A DNA stretch of 64,000 bases from Thalassospira marina (GTDB taxonomy: Bacteria; Pseudomonadota; Alphaproteobacteria; Rhodospirillales; Thalassospiraceae). Numbering within the stretch: the first letter of the stretch is position 1; every line of letters starts with the position of its first letter. The DNA lies in NCBI RefSeq assembly GCF_002844375.1, contig NZ_CP024199.1:3884001-3948000 (forward strand). The letters run 5' to 3'. Positions 9,147 through 18,591 of the stretch are shown piece by piece. The notes under the pieces are model-generated. The model did not search any database. It had not been told where the DNA came from and worked only from the letters and a program-made list of their open reading frames with translations. The translations under genes and the position numbers were made by a program.

Positions 9147-10025
9147 CTAATCCGCCCCCATCGCTTCAATGCTTTCGGCAAGCGCGACCACGCGTTGTGC
9201 CGTGACGACATGCAGATTTTCAATCAGCTTGCCATCAACCACCACAACCCCCTGCCCCTTGGTGCTGGCTTCTTCATGGGCGGCAATGATTTTGCGCGCC
9301 CAGGCAATTTCACTTTCGGCCGGGGCAAAGGCGCGGTTGGCGGCATCAATGGTTTTGGGATGGATCAGGGTTTTGCCATCAAACCCCATTTCACGGCCCT
9401 GCTGGCAGGCATGGGCAAAGCCATCATCATCCGACAGGTCCAGATGCACACCATCAAGAATGGCCAGATCATAGGCGCGCGCCGCCAGCATACACAGGCC
9501 AAGGCTGGTGATCATGGGCAGGCGGTCGCGGGTATGGGCGCAATTAAGGTCCTTTGCCAGATCCGACGTGCCCATGACAAACCCGCCCAAAAGCGGATGC
9601 GCCCCGGCAATTTCACGGGCATTAAGCATGGCAAGTGGCGTTTCCATCATACACCAGATGCGCATATTTTCATGTGCGCCTTCGGCCTGCAGGATGGCAG
9701 CCACATGGCGAATGGTTTCTGCACTTTCGACCTTGGGCAGCAAAATGGCATCGGCCCGGCTTTTGGCCACGGCCACCACATCATAATACCCCCAGGGGGT
9801 ATTCAGGCCATTTACCCGCACCTGAATTTCGCGCGCGCCATATCCACCCTCATCCAGGGCCGCGACAATCTGTTCACGGGCCAACGTTTTGGAGTCGGGC
9901 GCGACAGCATCCTCGATATCGAGAATCAACCCGTCAGCTGGCAGGCTCCGACCTTTTTCCAGCGCCCGGGCATTGGAGCCGGGCATATACAGAACCGAAC
10001 GGCGAGGACGCGACGAAACCGCCAT
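9147..10025 (-). CDS. HpcH/HpaI-CitE family CoA-ester lyase (malyl-CoA lyase or thioesterase)
   Basis: A 292-residue CitE-type TIM barrel. It has RRSVLYMPGSNARALEK at the start, the metal-binding LILDIEDAVAPD, the RVNGLNTPWGYYD loop, CMMETPLAMLNAREIA and a C-terminal KTLIHPKTIDAANRAFAP. This family cleaves malyl-CoA or beta-methylmalyl-CoA, or hydrolyses malyl-CoA. Linkage to mesaconyl-CoA hydratase points to the ethylmalonyl-CoA pathway. The protein is shorter than Mcl1 lyases (about 320 residues), so the (3S)-malyl-CoA thioesterase role is equally possible. Transcribed before the hydratase gene on the same strand. Confidence 0.85.
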   Translation of the reverse strand: MAVSSRPRRSVLYMPGSNARALEKGRSLPADGLILDIEDAVAPDSKTLAREQIVAALDEGGYGAREIQVRVNGLNTPWGYYDVVAVAKSRADAILLPKVESAETIRHVAAILQAEGAHENMRIWCMMETPLAMLNAREIAGAHPLLGGFVMGTSDLAKDLNCAHTRDRLPMITSLGLCMLAARAYDLAILDGVHLDLSDDDGFAHACQQGREMGFDGKTLIHPKTIDAANRAFAPAESEIAWARKIIAAHEEASTKGQGVVVVDGKLIENLHVVTAQRVVALAESIEAMGAD

Positions 10026-10333
10026 GACAAGCCTCTTTGAAATTATTGTTTAAAACGATGATATTTTCTTTAACAAAATTACCAAAAAATTCCGCATTGC
10101 AGCAAGCCGAAATTTTATGTCCCGTGATGATATCGTGTTTGCCCTATAAAAGACGATAAAACCGTCGGCCCGTTACCGGGTTTTACGGATATACGCAAAA
10201 CTGTTTCCTATTCAACAAGATGCCTATTCCTTTGAGCAGGACTTGCATATCTTGCGAAGCCACGACAGCCCCCGTAAAAGATTAATCGTCGCTTTGCGCT
10301 GCACGCATAACGACGGCATTAAAAGGGGGTCCT
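10026..10333. other. Divergent intergenic region
   Basis: About 310 bases between the divergent CoA-ester lyase and OmpA-lipoprotein genes. The half next to the lyase is AT-rich and probably promoter-bearing. A weak stem around 10157-10185 (TAAAACC with GGTTTTA) is present. No gene seen. Confidence 0.4.
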
Positions 10334-11896
10334 ATGCGCAAGAACACTGTTCGCAACACAATCGCCGTGTTGTGCACCACCAGCCTGTTGGCAGGTTGTG
10401 CCAGCCAGCAAACACCATCATTTCTGGATATCCAACCAGATCAGAATGGTGCCTGCCAGTTTAACGAAGCGGGCTATGTGATTGGCGGGGCACTATTGGG
10501 GGCAGGCCTGGGGGCGCTTCTGGGTGGTAAAAACCGTGGTTTGGCAGCCGTTGCAGGTGGTGCGGCTGGCGCATTGGCCGGAAAAGGGTTGCAATCATAT
10601 CTGCTGAACCGGTGTGAACAGCTCGCCGCCGTTCAGAAAGAATTGCGCGAAACCAAGATGGCAATTGCCAGGGTCAATGTCCCTACAGGTTCAACCTGGG
10701 CTGACCCGGACGCAAAAAACAGCAAAACCGAAGAAGGATTGCTGGTCACGGTTGATAACCAGGCCATGTTTGGCAGCGGACAGGACAGCCTGTCGCCAAC
10801 AGCCGAAAGTGACATGCGCAAAATTGCCGCGACATTCCGTGGCACCAAAGGAAACATACTTATTGTCGGCCATACCGACAGTACCGGCGGACGCGACATG
10901 AACCTGGCACTTTCGCAGCGCCGCGCACGAACGGTCGGCGCGCTTTTTGAACAGGAAGGTGTCGATAAAACCCGCATCTTTTATAAAGGTGCGGGCGAGG
11001 ACCAACCGATTGCCAGCAACGATAGCGTTGCTGGTCGTGCTACCAACCGCCGGGTCCAGATTATCGAACTTGAAAGCCGTGAAGCGATCATGGCATTTGC
11101 CAGCCACACGGAAACCGACCCGACCTTGCCCGAACGCGTAAAAGAAAACCGCGCCAAAGGTGATACCGAAGGCACAGTTCCTGCACCCAAAGCACCGGCA
11201 AAGGCTGCGAATAAACCCGCCACCAAGTCACCGGATAAGGGCACGGCTTCCAATACGGGTAAAACAGCACCTTACACGGTTGCGCATAGCGGACATGGCA
11301 TTGATTTTGGGGGCAAGCCCGCCAACGACATGCCCAACACCCTGTCAGGTCGCACCGGCCAGCCCGATGAGGAAGAAAAAGGGGTCCTGGCCTCGCTTTG
11401 GCCGCTGGGTGAGGCAAAGGCATCGGAAACGACATTGCCAACCGATGTTGCATGTATTGAGGATTCATATCGCCCGGTTGGCGCGGTCATGGCGCTATCT
11501 ACTGACCGGCCGGTACATGACACAACAGACTATATGCCTGCCCTGTATTCGACCAGCTGGCATGACACCGTTAACAGCCACCTTGTTGGTCTGACCAAGG
11601 TTGCCGTGTTGCAAAATGGTGGTTCAGCCGATGGCGACCCGGGGGTTTTCGTCTTTGAAAATTACAAAAAAGGCGATCAGAAACCAGCAATCCAGACCAA
11701 TGGACATGCACGTTCTTATGTGGGGACAGATGGCGTGATGTACCGGGTATTTCTGGATGAAGATGCGTGGCCGTTGCGCTGCATGGATGTTCTTTATTCA
11801 CGTAAAGACCCGTTCGGCAATGCAGAAGGCCGCATTTATTATGATAAGGACGGGCAGGTTTTTGCCCGTGATATCGACCTTAAAAAAGCAAAATGA
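10334..11896 (+). CDS. OmpA-domain lipoprotein with glycine zipper
   Basis: A 520-residue outer-membrane lipoprotein by prediction. The signal peptide ends in the lipobox LLAGC (Cys22). A glycine-zipper segment follows at about residues 50-85 (GGALLGAGLGALLGG pattern). An OmpA-like peptidoglycan-binding domain spans about residues 140-250 and includes LIVGHTDSTGGRDMNLALSQRRA and GRATNRRVQI. An Ala/Lys/Pro linker (about 270-320) leads to a C-terminal region of about 170 residues that I do not recognise. It is the first of three genes with gaps of 17 and 22 bases, so it probably works with the two proteins below. Partner function unknown. Confidence 0.88.
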   Translation: MRKNTVRNTIAVLCTTSLLAGCASQQTPSFLDIQPDQNGACQFNEAGYVIGGALLGAGLGALLGGKNRGLAAVAGGAAGALAGKGLQSYLLNRCEQLAAVQKELRETKMAIARVNVPTGSTWADPDAKNSKTEEGLLVTVDNQAMFGSGQDSLSPTAESDMRKIAATFRGTKGNILIVGHTDSTGGRDMNLALSQRRARTVGALFEQEGVDKTRIFYKGAGEDQPIASNDSVAGRATNRRVQIIELESREAIMAFASHTETDPTLPERVKENRAKGDTEGTVPAPKAPAKAANKPATKSPDKGTASNTGKTAPYTVAHSGHGIDFGGKPANDMPNTLSGRTGQPDEEEKGVLASLWPLGEAKASETTLPTDVACIEDSYRPVGAVMALSTDRPVHDTTDYMPALYSTSWHDTVNSHLVGLTKVAVLQNGGSADGDPGVFVFENYKKGDQKPAIQTNGHARSYVGTDGVMYRVFLDEDAWPLRCMDVLYSRKDPFGNAEGRIYYDKDGQVFARDIDLKKAK

Positions 11897-11913
11897 TCGC
11901 GGGGGATTGATCA

Positions 11914-13560
11914 ATGCTCGATGAACTTTATGCCTTTGTCCTTGCCTATCGGGAACTGGTCTCGATTTTGGCGGTTACAATCCTTCTTGTCGTTTTGATT
12001 TTGAACTGGTGGGACGAAGTAAAACTTTTTGCCAAAAGCACGTTTTACAGCCTGCCCTTTATCGGCAAAACCCGCCGTCTTTCAAAAGACCTGAATGTTC
12101 GTCGTGATGGCTGGTTTGCCTCCGAACGCACACTTTGCGAGGATTTCGCTGGCGATATTCGCAAAATCGCTGCCGACCCGGAAATGTATGACAAAGCCAA
12201 AAGCTATCTTGGTAAAGTACAGGAACTGGGCCGCAACGAGCTTGGCATTCTGATGCGACTTCTTCTGATTGCCATGGTGTTCATCGAGGCACTTGGTTTT
12301 GCCTATGTTCTGTCGGGTTATACCCTGCCTGGTGCCAGTGAGAAACTGCAGGTTCAGGGGGCATTTGGCATCGCGTTCCTGATTTCGTGCGTCCTGGTAT
12401 TTTTCACCCACCAGGCAGGCCACGAACTGCATAAACGCGGCCTTGTCGGCAAGGTCCGCACCTGGTGGAACCACGATGACAATCCCGACCGCCCCAACCT
12501 GATGGGACGGACGAACAAAACCACGCTGGAAAATGACCAGCTTGACGACGAACATCCTGCCTATCTGCAGATTTTGCATCGCCTGGACACCAATGCAACG
12601 GTAACCAAAGGCACCCCGATCTGGACGATTGTTGCTGTTATCGCGATTATTGGCGTGGCATGCACGGCAACCTATGTGCGTTATGAAACCTACAAACAGG
12701 AAAAGACGGCAGAAACCACCGGCGCTCCGATGACGGACAATACGTTCTCGTTGGGGGATCTGATATCCAACAACGATTCCCTGCCCGATCTTCTGGCCCA
12801 GCCGCAACAGGATGCCGACAACAAAGCGTCACAGGAACGCGAAGGCGCACGCGATGCCGCAAACCTTTCGACCTATGCCATTCTTGCCGCCCTGTTCATT
12901 CTGATCCAGATTATGGGTATCGGTATCGGTTACAAAACTGGTTTTGCCGGTAAGGAAAGTAAAGAAGCCCGCCGAATCATTGGCAAATTTTCCAGCAGAA
13001 CGGCATATGAAGCATGGTTTGAACGCAAGCGTGATGCCATTGCCCGAATTGCCCAGAAGCACCTGACCAACCTGCAATCCCGCTTGACCGAACGTGCAGC
13101 AGCAACCGGTGTGGACAAAACGCACCGCGATATTCTTCAGCATTCGGCAGATCGCCATTTCATGGAGCATTACTATCAAAGCGAGGATAAAGCCTATCGC
13201 GCCCGTCAGGCCAGCGAGGCGGTATCACGCCAGATGAATGCACACACCAGCGAGGCTGCACCAGCCCCACAAATGGCCCCTCAGCAACAAGCGCCAATTA
13301 CCCCCGCAGAACCAGCCAAGCCCGCACCAATGCCGGTTACACCGCCTGTGGCAGAAGCAGCAGTTACAACCACTGTTACCGAGCCGGTGGTAAAACCAGC
13401 CGAAACGCCCGAAGAAATGGAAAAACGCCTGCGCGCCAAAATCCAGCAGGAAATGGCTGAAAAGAAAGCACGTGAAGAAGCAGAAAAGCAGGCAAAGCAC
13501 GTGGAAACGGAAGAGGAAATGTATGCCCGTCTTCGCCGTGAAGAAGGCATTGAGGATTAA
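11914..13560 (+). CDS. Five-TM protein with long charged C-terminal tail, unknown function
   Basis: A 548-residue inner-membrane protein. Hydrophobic segments are at about residues 16-32, 111-133, 149-166, 235-255 and 318-341. The first loop (33-110) is soluble and charged. After the last helix a predicted helical region (345-440) leads to an Ala/Pro-rich linker (445-490). The end is a highly charged coiled-coil-like segment (495-548, EEMEKRLRAKIQQEMAEKKA and similar). I do not recognise a family. Operon position between an OmpA lipoprotein and an exported protein suggests an inner-membrane part of an envelope-spanning assembly; this is inference. Confidence 0.75.
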   Translation: MLDELYAFVLAYRELVSILAVTILLVVLILNWWDEVKLFAKSTFYSLPFIGKTRRLSKDLNVRRDGWFASERTLCEDFAGDIRKIAADPEMYDKAKSYLGKVQELGRNELGILMRLLLIAMVFIEALGFAYVLSGYTLPGASEKLQVQGAFGIAFLISCVLVFFTHQAGHELHKRGLVGKVRTWWNHDDNPDRPNLMGRTNKTTLENDQLDDEHPAYLQILHRLDTNATVTKGTPIWTIVAVIAIIGVACTATYVRYETYKQEKTAETTGAPMTDNTFSLGDLISNNDSLPDLLAQPQQDADNKASQEREGARDAANLSTYAILAALFILIQIMGIGIGYKTGFAGKESKEARRIIGKFSSRTAYEAWFERKRDAIARIAQKHLTNLQSRLTERAAATGVDKTHRDILQHSADRHFMEHYYQSEDKAYRARQASEAVSRQMNAHTSEAAPAPQMAPQQQAPITPAEPAKPAPMPVTPPVAEAAVTTTVTEPVVKPAETPEEMEKRLRAKIQQEMAEKKAREEAEKQAKHVETEEEMYARLRREEGIED

Positions 13561-13582
13561 GGGGCGAGCAGAAAAGGAAAGA

Positions 13583-14443
13583 ATGATGGCACAATCGCTT
13601 GGCCGCCTGGCCCGCACCGGACTGACCCTGTTTGCTGCTGTGACCTGTTCTGCCATGGCAGGACAGGCGCAGGCAGCTGCGGCAAAGATTGGCAGTTGCT
13701 ATGACCAGGTCCAGATCAAGGACGTTCAGACACCGGCACTGACGCGTGACCTTTATATCGTTGTCGACCAGACACTGATTTTCGATAAAAACCTGCAGGA
13801 AGAAAGCTATCGCAAGCTGCAGGATTTTATTGAACCGGGAACGGCCTACCATCTGGTCACGTTTTCGGCCAATGCAGCAGGGCGGTATGCAAGCGTTCTG
13901 ATCAATGCCGAAATCGATACCAGACTGGATAATGACACCCGCTATGACATTTCCAAAAAGCTGCTGACCAATCTGGATAACTGCCAGAAAAAGCAGGAAA
14001 TCCTGGCGAAAAAGGCATTGGGCCAGGGATTGTTGAAAGCATTTAGCGATGCCAGCACAGACCTCCCCCACAGCGAAGTAATGGGGAACCTTGCAACAAT
14101 TTCACGTAGCCTGACGACCGCCTCCCAGATTGATGACAAATATCTGGTCATCATTTCGGACATGATTGAAAATTCCGATCTGCTGTCGTTTTACAAAGCT
14201 GGCAGCCTAGAGAAGGCAAGTGGTGACACCGATATGTCACGCTATGCCGATGCGGGTGTGCTGGGCGACTGGCAAAATGCAAAGGTCTATGTCATTGGCG
14301 GCGGATATGCCCCGGACGGCAGTTACTGGTCGTCATCGCAGTTAAAAGCTTTGCGCGATTTCTGGACCCATTATTTTGACAAAGCCAACGCCCAAATGCG
14401 GGAGTTCGGCACCCCGTCCCTGCTGGGTGATATCGGCGATTAA
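13583..14443 (+). CDS. Exported protein with vWA-like fold, unknown function
   Basis: A 286-residue protein with a signal peptide (hydrophobic core then QAQAAAA). The body looks like a Rossmann-type von Willebrand A fold: a beta-strand RDLYIVVDQTLIF, helix, YHLVTFSAN, and later DKYLVIISDMIENSDLL. The first strand has D-Q-T instead of the D-x-S-x-S of a metal-binding MIDAS site, so metal binding may be lost. I start at the ATG at 13583, which follows AAAGGAAAG and lies 22 bases after the membrane protein gene. Last gene of the three-gene operon, followed by a strong terminator. Function unknown. Confidence 0.75.
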   Translation: MMAQSLGRLARTGLTLFAAVTCSAMAGQAQAAAAKIGSCYDQVQIKDVQTPALTRDLYIVVDQTLIFDKNLQEESYRKLQDFIEPGTAYHLVTFSANAAGRYASVLINAEIDTRLDNDTRYDISKKLLTNLDNCQKKQEILAKKALGQGLLKAFSDASTDLPHSEVMGNLATISRSLTTASQIDDKYLVIISDMIENSDLLSFYKAGSLEKASGDTDMSRYADAGVLGDWQNAKVYVIGGGYAPDGSYWSSSQLKALRDFWTHYFDKANAQMREFGTPSLLGDIGD

Positions 14444-14470
14444 TGCCCGCGATATCAAAACGACATTAAA

Positions 14471-14503
14471 AAACGCCCGGCTGATTTCAGCCGGGCGTTT
14501 TTG
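14471..14503. terminator. Intrinsic terminator (bidirectional)
   Basis: A perfect 14-bp stem, 14471-14484 with 14487-14500 (AAACGCCCGGCTGA arm), has A- and T-runs at its ends. It sits between the convergent three-gene OmpA operon and the efflux operon and can serve both. Confidence 0.92.
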
Positions 14504-14534
14504 CTCGTCATCCAAATAACCGAAGACCGTATCC

Positions 14535-15434
14535 CTAAAACAAATTCGCAAACGGGCTGTTTGCGGTTTCGTCCATCAGGCGGACGGTGGCACTGCGGCC
14601 AGCGACCAGGCGGACGGATGCCGGGACGTCGTCAAGGGCGACACGAACCGGGACGCGCTGGGCAAGGCGGACCCAGCTGAATGTCGGTTTGACATTGGCA
14701 AGGCTGCCGGTTGCGCCGGTGCGTTCGCTATCCTGGATACCGGCCGAAATGCTGGCGACATGGCCGTAAATCGGGTGCTGTTCGCCCATCAGTTTGACTT
14801 CAACACGGTCGCCAACAGAAATGCGTGGCAATTTGGTTTCTTCAAAGTAACCGGCAACATAATAGGAACTGGCATCAATCAGCGCGGCAATCGCCGTGCC
14901 TGCGCCAACATAATTGCCCGGTCGCAGGGAAAAGTTGGTCAGGGTGCCATCCACCGGGGCGACAACGCGGGTCCGATCCAGATTAAGCTTTGCCAGATCA
15001 AGATCTGCCTGCGCCAGCTCGACCGAGGCCTTTGCGGTTGCAAGTGCCGTAACCACCTGTTCCTTTTTCTGGCGGGAAACAGCATCGCTGCTGAGGTTTT
15101 TATAACGGCGGACTTCGCGTTCTGCCTGATCGCGGCTGGCAATTGCACTATCAAGCCGCGCCTGGGCCTGCCCCAGCGCTACCTTGAAACGGGCGGTATC
15201 AATTTCAAACAGCAGGTCGCCTGCCTTGACATGCTGGTTATCGCCAACATGCACCGTGCTGACCAGCCCGGAAACATCAGGCGCAATGGCAACCACATCA
15301 GCACTGATGCGGCCATCGCGCGTCCAGGGATCATTCATGTAATAATCCCAAAGCTGCATACCCGCGATTACTGCGGCAACCACCAGAACACCGGAAACAA
15401 CAAAACGTCCGGCCAGGGAAAACCATTTTTTCAT
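14535..15434 (-). CDS. HlyD/EmrA-family efflux periplasmic adaptor (AaeA-like)
   Basis: A 299-residue membrane fusion protein with an N-terminal anchor helix (about residues 10-30). The biotinyl-lipoyl half motifs flank a coiled-coil hairpin (DGRISADVVAIAPDVSGLVSTVHV near residue 40; TRVVAPVDGTLTNFSLRPGNYVGAG near 155). It has the compact size and order of AaeA-type adaptors that work with FUSC-family pumps on aromatic acids. It lies directly downstream of a DUF1656 gene and a FUSC gene, 3 bases after DUF1656, giving the classical aaeB-X-A components. Substrate is not shown by sequence. Confidence 0.9.
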   Translation of the reverse strand: MKKWFSLAGRFVVSGVLVVAAVIAGMQLWDYYMNDPWTRDGRISADVVAIAPDVSGLVSTVHVGDNQHVKAGDLLFEIDTARFKVALGQAQARLDSAIASRDQAEREVRRYKNLSSDAVSRQKKEQVVTALATAKASVELAQADLDLAKLNLDRTRVVAPVDGTLTNFSLRPGNYVGAGTAIAALIDASSYYVAGYFEETKLPRISVGDRVEVKLMGEQHPIYGHVASISAGIQDSERTGATGSLANVKPTFSWVRLAQRVPVRVALDDVPASVRLVAGRSATVRLMDETANSPFANLF

Positions 15435-15437
15435 TAC

Positions 15438-15644
15438 TCACCTACCTACAAATACCGCCGTGATCCCTGCCAGCAGCAAAACAAACAGCGCCAGATCAAT
15501 CAGGGCAGGATGGAACGTGGCGCGGTAAAAACCCGCGCGAACCAGAACCTTGCGAAGCACAATCAGGCTGCACCAGGCAGCGATGGCGGAAACCAGAAAA
15601 CCCGGTAGAAAAACGCCATAAATATCGACCATTGCGTTGATCAT
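15438..15644 (-). CDS. DUF1656 small membrane protein (AaeX-like)
   Basis: A 68-residue protein with two membrane helices separated by a short loop (RKVLVRAGFYRATFHPALID). The size, the FLPGFLVSAIAAW helix and the FHPAL motif fit DUF1656/AaeX proteins, which accompany FUSC and HlyD efflux partners. Its start overlaps the stop of the FUSC gene by four bases (ATGA), indicating translational coupling. The family has no proven molecular role. Confidence 0.85.
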   Translation of the reverse strand: MINAMVDIYGVFLPGFLVSAIAAWCSLIVLRKVLVRAGFYRATFHPALIDLALFVLLLAGITAVFVGR

Positions 15645-17866
15645 GCGCGTCCCTCCAGACTTGCCGGTGCCTGGTCATTTGCACAGGCAAATGACAGATG
15701 AACCGGACGAAATTTTTTGCCAAAATCGGGTTCGCTATTGCGGGCCAGAACCCGGCGCATGGCAACAAGGGCAACCACCAGCCGCCGTTTCACATGCGGC
15801 GCGATACCACGCGATGCGCCGCCCTTATTCACCTGTTCCCCCCCATGCGCGGAAACAGCAGCAAGATGGAACGACCGCCCCGGATTGCATGACAGCTTGT
15901 GATCACCTTCATCCCCGGTTGCGAGCATCAGGATGTCATCAAGCAGTTCCAAAAGCTCTGCATCAGGGGCGCGGTCATAATCGCGGGTGCGCAATTCAAA
16001 ATGATTGCCCATAACCGCCAGGAAACGATCCAGCCGGTCGCGAATATCACCATCAAGGGCGCGACGCACACGGCGCAAATCGAGCAGGTTGGCCGCAATC
16101 GAAACTTCAGGCATGGCACGCATCAGGCGCGCACGATGTTCGGGGGCCAATGCCAGCTTGGGCAGGATCAGCCCCTGCCGGTCGAGCAGGCGGCGCAAGA
16201 CCATCATTCGCGGAATAACCCTGTCCACCCGGGCCAGCCCGGCCAGGTCCCGCCAGTTTGCCTGCAACAGGCGGCGAATACTGTGATCGGGCGACATGGA
16301 ACGCATGATGGATGTAACCACCGCAGCCACGACAAACCCGGTAACCATGGCAACGGCACCATCAATCGAACTGGCGAAATTGCCGCTATACCGTGTTGAG
16401 ATATTAAGCAGCATCACCGTATTGACCGCCATGGGCAGGGCAAAGATGAAGGTTTTGGGCGAAGGAATAAGCAACCCGATCAACAGAAGATAGGGCGCAA
16501 ATACCGCCGCCAGCAGCGGAAAACCATCAATCGCGGGCAAAACCGCATAGCCGTAAAACAACGTCACCACGACGGAAAACAGCGTATAGGTGATAAAACC
16601 TTTCTGCGCGGGCACCGGGTCATCAAGAAATGCAAGAATACTGGTGCCAACCGCCGCCATCATCGCCGCCGACGAACCATTGGGCCAGCCGGTTTCAACC
16701 CAGATCAGGCAGACAACCAAAGTGGCAATCATGGCCGTTATGGCAGAGCGCAAAGCCAGCCCGTAATCTATATGAAGCGACGGCTTGTCACCGCGATCGC
16801 GCCAGCGATCCACCACCAACTGGGGCGGGTGCCCTTCGCGGATACCAGCCCAAAGAAGCTGGCAATCGTCGTAAAAGCCAATCAGACGATGCAACCGCAC
16901 ACACAGATTGATCACCAGCAGATCATGCCAGTTGCGGGTAACCTCGTAACGGCGGGAAATGGCCGTAATTTCGCTATGCAGGGCATCGATACGGGCACGG
17001 TCAAACGGATCAAATGCATCATCCTGCATCCAGTCATCGACCTTGCGCAGCAACGCAGCGACGTTATCGGGAATGCCATGGTCGGTTGCGGCAAGGGCAT
17101 TGATGCGGTCATGCAAGCTATAGAGCGATGGCAGCAGAGCAGCCATGGCATTTTGCAGGGCCTGCAAAGGCCGCGTCATGCCATTCAATGATGAACGTTC
17201 ATAACCAACATGAACCGCCAGACCGTGAATTTCGCCAATATCGGCAATGATGCGAATGCGTTCGCCATGCAGTTTTTCGTCATCCTGCGCCCCGGAAAAA
17301 CTGAGCTTTGCAAGATCGCGAACATCCTGCAGGGCACGGTCAATGCGCGCAGCCAGCACCGGCCCCAAATGGCGGGGAAAGAACACATGGCTAACCAGCG
17401 TGGCACAAATGATACCAAGCGTGATTTCCTGCACACGGGCCACGGCAACATCAAACACACTGCCCGGGTCAGTAACACAGGGAAAACCGATAATAGCGGC
17501 GGTATACCCCGCCAGCATGAAAAGATAGCTGCGCGGGGTACGGTCCAGACGTGACAGATAAAGGCACAGCCCCACCCAGCCTGCCATCATCAGCGAGAGC
17601 AAAACCGGCGCATCGACCAGATTGGGAATAAGGGCAACGGCAAAAACCGCACCGATCATGGTGCCAACAACGCGGTAAACCGCCTTTGAGGCCAAAACAC
17701 CGGTAAGCGGATTGGCAATGATGTAAACCGTTGCCATCGCCCAGACCGGGCGGTCGAGATCAAAGGTCAGCGCGATGAAAAGGGCCAGCATCGCTGCGAC
17801 AAATGTTTTCGCCGAGAATATCCAGTCATCCAGCCCCGGCCGGGACGCGAGAATATTTTTTAACAT
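15641..17866 (-). CDS. FUSC-family inner-membrane efflux pump (AaeB-like)
   Basis: A 741-residue protein with two repeats of a membrane block (about residues 15-170 and 375-525), each followed by a cytoplasmic helical region. The opening FSAKTFVAAMLALFIALTFDLDRPVWAMATVYI is typical of FUSC/AaeB proteins that export aromatic carboxylic acids. I take the ATG at 17866, which follows AGGGG; a GTG one codon upstream is possible. It is the second gene of a marR-FUSC-DUF1656-HlyD operon, eight bases after marR. Confidence 0.9.
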   Translation of the reverse strand: MLKNILASRPGLDDWIFSAKTFVAAMLALFIALTFDLDRPVWAMATVYIIANPLTGVLASKAVYRVVGTMIGAVFAVALIPNLVDAPVLLSLMMAGWVGLCLYLSRLDRTPRSYLFMLAGYTAAIIGFPCVTDPGSVFDVAVARVQEITLGIICATLVSHVFFPRHLGPVLAARIDRALQDVRDLAKLSFSGAQDDEKLHGERIRIIADIGEIHGLAVHVGYERSSLNGMTRPLQALQNAMAALLPSLYSLHDRINALAATDHGIPDNVAALLRKVDDWMQDDAFDPFDRARIDALHSEITAISRRYEVTRNWHDLLVINLCVRLHRLIGFYDDCQLLWAGIREGHPPQLVVDRWRDRGDKPSLHIDYGLALRSAITAMIATLVVCLIWVETGWPNGSSAAMMAAVGTSILAFLDDPVPAQKGFITYTLFSVVVTLFYGYAVLPAIDGFPLLAAVFAPYLLLIGLLIPSPKTFIFALPMAVNTVMLLNISTRYSGNFASSIDGAVAMVTGFVVAAVVTSIMRSMSPDHSIRRLLQANWRDLAGLARVDRVIPRMMVLRRLLDRQGLILPKLALAPEHRARLMRAMPEVSIAANLLDLRRVRRALDGDIRDRLDRFLAVMGNHFELRTRDYDRAPDAELLELLDDILMLATGDEGDHKLSCNPGRSFHLAAVSAHGGEQVNKGGASRGIAPHVKRRLVVALVAMRRVLARNSEPDFGKKFRPVHLSFACANDQAPASLEGRA

Positions 17867-17874
17867 CACATCCC

Positions 17875-18351
17875 CTATCGTTGCGTGGTTCCGGTTTCCT
17901 TTTCCTCGCGGCAGGTCAGCCTTGCCAACAGCTGCTTGAGCACCTTTAGCGTCGCTGCCAGGTCATCATCGGCAATATCAGCCGTGACACTGTCACGCAC
18001 AGTTGCCAGGATTTCCTCGATCTCGATGGCTTTGGCCGCCCCTTGCGGGGTGAGCGTTACCATCTTCGCGCGACGGTCTGCCGGGTCGGCAACACGCTGG
18101 ACCATTGCATCGGCTTCCAGCGCATCAATCACACGTACCAGTGATGGGCCTTCGACGCCGATTTCTTCGGCGATCGCGCCCTGACGCACGGTGCCACCAC
18201 GGCGATGAAGCACAATCAGTGGCAAGGCCGTTGTCTGTGACAGACCATGAATCTGCAGAGCGTGATCAATCTCGCGGCGCCATTTGCGCGCCGTATTGAT
18301 CAGGGCACTGCCAAAGGTCAGGTGTTCGGAAAAGGGGTCAAAATCTTTCAT
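17875..18351 (-). CDS. MarR-family transcriptional regulator
   Basis: A 158-residue winged-helix protein. The DNA-binding core runs about residues 45-110 and includes GAIAEEIGVEGPSLVRVIDALEADAMVQRVADPADRRAKMV, with the D-x-R-x(4) wing typical of MarR. It is the first gene of the efflux operon and most likely represses it, with an aromatic ligand releasing DNA; that is the usual behaviour for this arrangement and not shown here. The upstream AT-rich gap (18352-18420) should hold the operator, but no perfect palindrome is evident. Confidence 0.92.
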   Translation of the reverse strand: MKDFDPFSEHLTFGSALINTARKWRREIDHALQIHGLSQTTALPLIVLHRRGGTVRQGAIAEEIGVEGPSLVRVIDALEADAMVQRVADPADRRAKMVTLTPQGAAKAIEIEEILATVRDSVTADIADDDLAATLKVLKQLLARLTCREEKETGTTQR

Positions 18352-18591
18352 GGCAAAAAGTTAGCATTGAATTAGTTTGAATCCTATCTATTTTAATTCC
18401 AATCAGACATGAACAGATTGCATGGCGGAATATCCACCTTTCAAATCAGATGCTTAATGAACGATATTTAACGAAGAATACCCAGATGACCGGCGCAAAA
18501 CCGTAAATTCCCGCTTTCTGACGGGGTACAACACACCACCTGCGCTGGTTTATCAGCACAGCAAGCAGCCAAAAGCCGCCATCAAAGCGGC

